Positions 16,330 to 20,358 of a DNA stretch of 20,358 nt are shown here, piece after piece (the first letter of the stretch is position 1; each line of letters begins with the position of its first letter). The notes under the pieces are model-generated. The model saw only the letters and a program-made list of their open reading frames with translations, was not told the DNA's origin and did not search any database. A program made the position numbers and the translations under genes. Where the stretch lies: the NCBI GenBank assembly GCA_001917895.1, contig MNEW01000061.1, positions 1 to 20,358 of the forward strand. Reading direction: 5' to 3'. Origin of the DNA: Actinobacteria bacterium 13_1_40CM_66_12 (GTDB lineage Bacteria; Chloroflexota; Dormibacteria; Dormibacterales; Dormibacteraceae).

Positions 16330-18008
16330 TTGTCGGGAGCCTCCCAGAAGTCGTTGAGGCTCTTGCCCAGCGGGACGATCGGGTAGACGTTGGCCTCGGG
16401 GTCGATGCGGAAGTCGATGAGGAACGGTCCCTTGGTTCGCTCGGCCGCGTCCATTGCAGGCCCGATCTCGGAGAACTTGTCCACCCGCACCCCCGGCAGG
16501 CCGTACGCGTCGGCCAGCTTGACGAAATCAGGCATGTGCGTGAGGTCGACCTGCGAGCGAACGCCACCGTAGAAGTCGTCCTGGAACTGGCGGACCATGC
16601 CCAACGAGAAGTTGTTGAGGAGGACGATCTTGACGTCGAGCTGGTGCTCGACGGCAACCGAGAGCTCCTGCGCCGTCATCACGAAACCGCCCTCTCCGGC
16701 GACGCACCACACCGGCAGCTCCGGGCGGGCGAACTTGGCGCCGATGGCGGCCGGCAGCGCGAATCCCATCGTGCCCGAGCCACCGGAGTTGAGGAACAAC
16801 CCAGGGCGGTCGTAGTTCCACCACAGCGCGGCCCAGATCTGGTTCTGGCCGACGTCCGCGACGACGATCGCCTCGTTGCGGCAGCGCTTGTACATGTCGA
16901 TGAGCACGTCCTGCGGCTGCAGGTGGCCGTTCGAGTGCGTGTAACGAAGCGGGTGCTCCTCACGCCACGCGTCGATCTGGGCGAGCCACGTGCCGCGGGA
17001 CTTCTCGGGCTCCGGTAGGTGCGGGATCATCGCCTCCAGCGCCTGTTTGGCGTCGGCGACCAGCTCGATCTGCGGCCGCACGTTCTTGCCCATCTCCGAG
17101 CCATCGATGTCGATGTGGATGAAGGTCTTCACCTTGGGCGCGAAATCGGCGAGCTTCGCGGTGACTCGGTCGTCGACACGCATGCCGACCATCATCAGAA
17201 CGTCGGCGTTTTGAACCGCCTTCAGGTTCCAGCCCGTGCCCATGAAACCGGTCATGTGCAGCGACAGCGGATGGTTGACCGGGAACGCTCCGATGCCGAG
17301 CAGGGTGGTGCCGACCGGTGCCGCTGCCCTCTCGGCAAACTCGCGCAGCTGTGCCTCGGCGTGGCTCAGCAGCACGCCGTGGCCGGCGAGCACGACCGGG
17401 CGCTCGGCACCGGCCAGCGCGATCGCGGCCGCTTTGGCCTGATCGAGGTCGGCGTGGCCGTTGGGCTTGTATCCAGCGATTTCCAGCCGCTCACGCGGGA
17501 CGCTCTCGGCCTCGGCCTGCTGGACGTCCTTGCAGATGTCGATCAGGACCGGCCCCGGGCGGCCGGTGGTGGCGATGTGGAACGCCTCGTGGATTACACG
17601 GGGCAGCTGCTTGATGTTGGTGACGAGGTAGCTGTGCTTGGTGACCGAGCTCGTGGCGCCGATGACGTCCGATTCCTGGAACGCATCCCTGCCGACCTGC
17701 GTGCTGTTGACCTGGCCCGTGATGGCGATCATCGGAACGGAGTCCATGTACGCGGTGCACAGGCCGGTGACCAGGTTCAGCGCCCCCGGTCCGGACGTGG
17801 CGAATACGACGCCCGGCTTGCCACAGGCGCGGGCGTAGCCGTCGGCCATGTGCGCGGCACCCTGCTCGTGGCGGACCAGGATGTGCTTGAGCTTGGGATG
17901 ACCTGGCAGGCGCTGGTAGATGGGCAGGTTGGCGCCGCCGGGGTAGCCGAAGATCAATTCGACTCCCTCGCGCTCCAGCGCCTCCAGCACCATGTCCGCT
18001 CCGGTCAC
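16326..18008 (-). CDS. ilvB: Acetolactate synthase large (catalytic) subunit
   Basis: A 560-residue ThDP enzyme that makes acetolactate or acetohydroxybutyrate from pyruvate, the first common step of branched-chain synthesis. The N-terminal ThDP domain has [13 protein letters not shown] and the activating glutamate in [15 protein letters not shown] (Glu48). The middle FAD-binding-like domain includes [21 protein letters not shown] and [12 protein letters not shown]. The C-terminal cofactor motif reads [29 protein letters not shown], with Glu439 where the family normally has Asp in GDG. GTG 18008 is chosen because the next in-frame upstream triplets reach a stop (TAA) without another start, and [11 protein letters not shown] aligns with family N-termini. 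A strong AAAGGAG lies 13 bases upstream with a four-codon mini-ORF between. Transcription is probably controlled by the Leu-rich attenuator just upstream. Confidence 0.95.
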   Translation of the reverse strand: MTGADMVLEALEREGVELIFGYPGGANLPIYQRLPGHPKLKHILVRHEQGAAHMADGYARACGKPGVVFATSGPGALNLVTGLCTAYMDSVPMIAITGQVNSTQVGRDAFQESDVIGATSSVTKHSYLVTNIKQLPRVIHEAFHIATTGRPGPVLIDICKDVQQAEAESVPRERLEIAGYKPNGHADLDQAKAAAIALAGAERPVVLAGHGVLLSHAEAQLREFAERAAAPVGTTLLGIGAFPVNHPLSLHMTGFMGTGWNLKAVQNADVLMMVGMRVDDRVTAKLADFAPKVKTFIHIDIDGSEMGKNVRPQIELVADAKQALEAMIPHLPEPEKSRGTWLAQIDAWREEHPLRYTHSNGHLQPQDVLIDMYKRCRNEAIVVADVGQNQIWAALWWNYDRPGLFLNSGGSGTMGFALPAAIGAKFARPELPVWCVAGEGGFVMTAQELSVAVEHQLDVKIVLLNNFSLGMVRQFQDDFYGGVRSQVDLTHMPDFVKLADAYGLPGVRVDKFSEIGPAMDAAERTKGPFLIDFRIDPEANVYPIVPLGKSLNDFWEAPDK

Positions 18009-18019
18009 TTCTGCTTCAT
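18005..18019 (-). other. Four-codon mini-ORF overlapping the ilvB start
   Basis: ATG-AAG-CAG-AAG-TGA (18019-18005) ends in a GTGA overlap with the ilvB GTG, the same junction type used between the operon genes. The AAAGGAG ahead of it is 2-3 bases from this ATG and 13 bases from the ilvB GTG, so either start is imperfectly spaced. It could feed ribosomes to ilvB by termination-reinitiation, or be chance. Confidence 0.3.
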
Positions 18020-18037
18020 CTCTCCTTTACAAACAAG

Positions 18038-18064
18038 AAGCCCCCGCCTTTCGGTCGGGGGCTT
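18038..18064 (-). terminator. Attenuator terminator of the ilv operon
   Basis: On the minus strand AAGCCCCCG (18064-18056) pairs perfectly with CGGGGGCTT (18046-18038). The nine-base loop ACCGAAAGG can itself close as CC-GAAA-GG, giving an 11-bp stem with one bulged A and a GNRA-type tetraloop. It is followed by the U-rich TTCTTGTTTGT. It lies between the leader peptide and ilvB, where only an attenuator makes sense. Confidence 0.8.
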
Positions 18065-18108
18065 TGCGATCTCTTTGCGATTCCGGTTAGGTCGCGCGAG
18101 CCCCCGAC
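18054..18108 (-). promoter_or_regulatory. Antiterminator pairing of the ilv attenuator
   Basis: GTCGGGGGCT (18108-18099, codons 23-26 of the leader peptide) is perfectly complementary over 10 bases to AGCCCCCGAC (18063-18054), the 5' arm of the terminator. The two pairings are mutually exclusive. A ribosome stalled at the upstream Leu codons leaves this segment free to form the antiterminator; one that reaches the stop codon (18089-18087) covers part of it and lets the terminator form. Confidence 0.72.
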
Positions 18109-18176
18109 TGACCAAGGCCAATGAGGCCCAGGAGACCAAGGAGGAGGCCTACGAACACGCGCGACGACTTGTCCAT
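18087..18176 (-). CDS. ilv operon leader peptide (29 aa, Leu-rich)
   Basis: A 29-codon ORF from ATG 18176 to TAA 18089-18087. Residues 10-22 read GLLLGLLGLIGLG: seven Leu codons (CTC, CTC, CTT, CTC, CTG, CTC, CTT) and one Ile, with two Val codons just before. It ends 78 bases before ilvB and contains the antiterminator strand in its last third. That placement and composition are the hallmark of a branched-chain amino acid attenuator, whose translation senses charged tRNA-Leu (and perhaps Ile/Val). The ATG is 10 bases after TAACAT (18192-18187) with no Shine-Dalgarno sequence, so it is probably translated from a leaderless or nearly leaderless message. The hydrophobic run could alternatively be a membrane microprotein, but the RNA arrangement favours a regulatory role. 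Confidence 0.78.
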   Translation of the reverse strand: MDKSSRVFVGLLLGLLGLIGLGQSGARAT

Positions 18177-18186
18177 GTGTCGGAGG

Positions 18187-18192
18187 ATGTTA
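18187..18192 (-). promoter_or_regulatory. Predicted -10 element (TAACAT) of the ilv operon
   Basis: TAACAT on the minus strand fits TANNNT and predicts a start near 18180, four bases before the leader ATG. No convincing -35 is seen. CCCAC (18199-18203) and GTGGG (18216-18220) form a short dyad over the expected -35 area that could bind a regulator. Confidence 0.45.
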
Positions 18193-18285
18193 GGTCATCC
18201 CACCCCGGTGTGGTTGTGGGTGACGCACAATTCCGGGGCCTTCGCGTTTGAAAGCCTCGCACGGACGCTCCAAGCCGCGGGCCGG

Positions 18286-18291
18286 TAGAGT
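18286..18291 (+). promoter_or_regulatory. Predicted -10 element (TAGAGT) of leuCD
   Basis: TAGAGT ends 13 bases before the leuC ATG (18305) and would give a leader of about 7 bases. The region between the ilv and leuC promoters (about 18193-18285) carries no other recognisable gene, only the short dyad noted for the ilv promoter. Confidence 0.35.
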
Positions 18292-18304
18292 TGGCCTCTC
18301 CCAG

Positions 18305-19681
18305 ATGCCTGCCACCCTAGGCCAAAAACTGTGGGAATCGCACGTGGTCCATTCGACGCCCGGCGAGCCCGACCTCCTTTATGTCGACCTCCATCTGGTG
18401 CACGAGGTCACGTCGCCGCAGGCGTTCGAAGGGCTGAGGCTGGCGGGAAGGCACGTCCGACGGCCCGATCTGACGCTCGCGACGATGGACCACAATGTCC
18501 CCACCCGCGGCGGCGCACGTGCCGCGGACGAGCTTTCGCGGAAGCAGATGGAGGTGCTGGCCGAGAACTGCCGGCGGGAGGGCATCCCACTGCATCAGAT
18601 CGGAAGCAGGCGGCAGGGGATCGTCCACGTCATCGGTCCAGAGCTCGGGCTGACCCAGCCCGGGATGCTCATTGTGTGCGGCGATTCCCACACCTCCACC
18701 CACGGGGCGTTCGGGGCGCTGGCCTTCGGGATCGGCACTTCCGAGGTCGAGCTCGTGCTGGCTACACAGTGCCTGCCACAAACCCGCGCCCGCGACCTGG
18801 CGGTCACTGTGGAGGGCGAGCTGCCGCTCGGCGTGACGGCTAAGGACATCGTGCTGGGCCTCATCGGCCGCACCGGCATCTCGCTGGGCCAGGGCCACCT
18901 CGTCGAGTACCGCGGCTCGACCGTGCGCGGCCTCAGCATGGAAGGCCGCATGACGGTCTGCAACATGAGCATCGAGTGGGGCGCGAAGGCGGGGATGGTG
19001 GCGCCGGATGACACCACCTTCAAATACCTCGAGCGCCGGCCGTACGCCCCGCGGGGAGCGGCTTGGGAAGAAGCGATCGATCGGTGGCGGTCGCTCGCCT
19101 CCGATGCCGATGCGACATTCGACCAGGAGATCCACCTCGATGCGAGCTCGCTGGAGCCGCACGTGACCTGGGGCACGAACCCGGGTCAGGTGGCGCCGGT
19201 CACCGGCCGCGTGCCCGAGCCGCGTTCAGACACCGACGCTCGTGCCCTCCGCTACATGGACCTCCTCCCCGGAACCGCGTTTGCGGACATCAGCATCGAC
19301 CGGGTCTTCATCGGCTCGTGCACCAATGCGCGGCTCGAGGACCTGCGCGCGGCGGCGCACGTCATCGCAGGCAAGCACGTGCACCCGAAGGTGCGCGCGA
19401 TGGTCGTGCCTGGGTCCACGACGGTGAAACGCGCGGCGGAAGAGGAAGGGCTCGACGCGATCTTCAAGGCGGCCGGCTTCGAGTGGCGCAACGCAGGCTG
19501 CTCGATGTGCCTGGGCATGAACCCGGACATCCTCGCTCCGGGCGAGAGGTGCGCGTCCACGAGCAATCGCAACTTCGAAGGCCGGCAGGGGGCGGGCGGC
19601 CGCACGCACTTGATGAGCCCCCCGATGGCGGCTGCGGCGGCCGTCACCGGACACCTGGTCGACGTCCGTGAGCTGCTCTAG
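18305..19681 (+). CDS. leuC: 3-isopropylmalate dehydratase large subunit
   Basis: A 458-residue aconitase-family protein which, with LeuD, isomerises 2- to 3-isopropylmalate. It begins [15 protein letters not shown], the usual LeuC N-terminus, and shows [29 protein letters not shown] and [26 protein letters not shown]. The three cysteines that hold the 4Fe-4S cluster are present: Cys339 in FIGSCTNAR and Cys399/Cys402 in GCSMCLGMN. The frame extends 19 codons further upstream, but ATG 18305 matches family starts and lies just after a -10-like hexamer. It is divergent from the ilv operon, and its stop overlaps the leuD GTG by one base (TAGTG). Confidence 0.95.
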   Translation: MPATLGQKLWESHVVHSTPGEPDLLYVDLHLVHEVTSPQAFEGLRLAGRHVRRPDLTLATMDHNVPTRGGARAADELSRKQMEVLAENCRREGIPLHQIGSRRQGIVHVIGPELGLTQPGMLIVCGDSHTSTHGAFGALAFGIGTSEVELVLATQCLPQTRARDLAVTVEGELPLGVTAKDIVLGLIGRTGISLGQGHLVEYRGSTVRGLSMEGRMTVCNMSIEWGAKAGMVAPDDTTFKYLERRPYAPRGAAWEEAIDRWRSLASDADATFDQEIHLDASSLEPHVTWGTNPGQVAPVTGRVPEPRSDTDARALRYMDLLPGTAFADISIDRVFIGSCTNARLEDLRAAAHVIAGKHVHPKVRAMVVPGSTTVKRAAEEEGLDAIFKAAGFEWRNAGCSMCLGMNPDILAPGERCASTSNRNFEGRQGAGGRTHLMSPPMAAAAAVTGHLVDVRELL

Positions 19682-20268
19682 TGGAGCCGGTCAAGCGCGT
19701 CACTGGCCGCATGGCGCCCCTCGACCGCGCCGACGTAGACACCGACCAGATCATCCCCAAGCAGTTCCTCAAGCGCATCGAGCGCACCGGCTACGGCCCC
19801 TTCCTTTTCTATGACTGGCGGCAGGCCGAGGACTTCGCGCTCAACCGGCCCGAGTACCAGGGCGCATCGGTGCTGGTCACCGGCGCCAATTTCGGCTGCG
19901 GGTCGTCGCGCGAGCACGCGCCGTGGGCGATTCGCGACGCGGGCTTCCGCGCGATCGTGTCCCCGAGCTTCGCCGACATCTTCCTGGCGAACTGCTACAA
20001 GACAGGCCTGCTCGCGGTGACACTGCCGGAAAGTCAGGTGCGCCACCTCATCGACCTCGCATCCGAAGACCCGGCCGCCGAGGTGAGCGTCGACCTCGAG
20101 GCGCAGCAGGTGAGGGGCGAGGGCTTCGCCTATCGTTTCGAGATCGACGCCTTCGCGCGGGACTGCCTGCTGGGCGGCCTGGATGAGATCGGCCTCGTCG
20201 AGCGACATCAATCCGCGATTTCAGCGTTCGAGGCTCGGCGTGACGCGTGGCTCCCGTCCGTGAAGTGA
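19681..20268 (+). CDS. leuD: 3-isopropylmalate dehydratase small subunit
   Basis: A 195-residue swivel-domain partner of LeuC. It has [32 protein letters not shown], the mobile substrate-recognition segment of LeuD, and [44 protein letters not shown], the conserved core with the catalytic-domain serine. Its length is usual for the short E. coli-like form. The GTG start shares one base with the leuC stop, so translation is surely coupled. leuB does not follow; a zinc-ribbon gene begins 22 bases downstream. Confidence 0.95.
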   Translation: MEPVKRVTGRMAPLDRADVDTDQIIPKQFLKRIERTGYGPFLFYDWRQAEDFALNRPEYQGASVLVTGANFGCGSSREHAPWAIRDAGFRAIVSPSFADIFLANCYKTGLLAVTLPESQVRHLIDLASEDPAAEVSVDLEAQQVRGEGFAYRFEIDAFARDCLLGGLDEIGLVERHQSAISAFEARRDAWLPSVK

Positions 20269-20290
20269 CATCTGAGCCGATCATCTCTTT

Positions 20291-20358
20291 GTGAAGGTCT
20301 GCCTGCGATGCGGCGGGCGATTCGTGTCCGAGGGCTGGCGGTGCCCCGAATGCGGTCA
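20291..20358 (+). CDS. Zinc-ribbon protein, N-terminal fragment (3' partial)
   Basis: The window ends 22 codons into an open frame that starts with GTG 20291 and reads MKVCLRCGGRFVSEGWRCPECG. The paired C-x2-C knuckles (CLRC and CPEC) form a treble-clef or zinc-ribbon module at the very N-terminus. Such an N-terminal ribbon is known ahead of SAM-dependent methyltransferase domains, among others, but the rest is outside the window, so I do not assign a function. GATCAT at 20279-20284 ends 6 bases before the GTG, consistent with another leaderless start; no Shine-Dalgarno sequence is visible. Confidence 0.6.
   Translation, partial: MKVCLRCGGRFVSEGWRCPECG

Noticed and set aside
15863..16657. 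N-terminal extension of the ilvC frame to a 595-residue protein
   Set aside because: This part reads ilvN and ilvB in another frame on the same strand, is Ser/Arg-rich and has no family similarity. ATG 15862 has a good Shine-Dalgarno sequence and the family N-terminus.
18038..18064. Hairpin read as a plus-strand terminator
   Set aside because: The stem is symmetric, but no plus-strand gene ends upstream of it; the minus-strand attenuator role explains it fully.
17019..18251. 410-codon plus-strand ORF
   Set aside because: It is an antisense shadow of ilvB and its leader; composition is Asp/Arg/Val-rich with no recognisable domain, as expected for high-GC reverse frames.

Overview
The window is one strand of a high-GC bacterial chromosome with densely packed, housekeeping-type genes and no mobile elements, CRISPR arrays or structural RNA genes that I can see. 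The gene mix (an F420-type LLM oxidoreductase, a tandem DUF5671 membrane protein, fused E1 alpha-beta dehydrogenase, a Leu-rich ilv leader), many GTG starts and many start codons placed a few bases after a -10-like hexamer without a Shine-Dalgarno sequence suggest a Terrabacteria lineage such as Chloroflexota or Dormibacterota, or an actinobacterial relative. That placement is an inference from style, not from a marker gene.

Layout. 1-2826 (+): the 3' end of a multi-pass DUF5671-repeat membrane protein, a nitroreductase and a DUF1684 protein, tightly packed. 2823-3782 (-): an LLM-class flavin oxidoreductase, converging on the DUF1684 gene. 3804-4939 (+): a 64-residue membrane protein and a LysR regulator. 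4940-6261 (+): an AT-rich control region with two palindromes, a Cys/His-rich 33-residue microprotein and, 7 bases later, an isocitrate-lyase-family enzyme. 6301-8444 (+): a signal peptide peptidase A homologue and a VOC protein. 8456-12723 (-): an XRE-TPR regulator, a fused alpha/beta E1 2-oxoacid dehydrogenase and an SRPBCC protein, in that transcription order.

12811-18180 (-): a branched-chain amino acid operon, leader peptide - ilvB - ilvN - ilvC - leuA - pheA, in which every structural gene overlaps the next by exactly four bases. It is preceded by what looks like a complete transcription attenuator: a 29-codon leader peptide with seven Leu codons, a segment inside it that is perfectly complementary over 10 bases to the 5' arm of a strong terminator, and the terminator itself just before ilvB. 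Divergently (+) lie leuC and leuD, and the first 22 codons of a zinc-ribbon protein run off the window end.

Together ilvBNC make the 2,3-dihydroxy acid precursors of Val/Ile, leuA and leuCD commit to and isomerise the Leu branch, and pheA adds phenylalanine synthesis. ilvD, leuB and the aminotransferase are not in the window. The most noteworthy points are the ilv attenuator, the metal-site-like microprotein ahead of the lyase, a LeuA that lacks the usual C-terminal feedback domain, and the recurrent leaderless promoter geometry.
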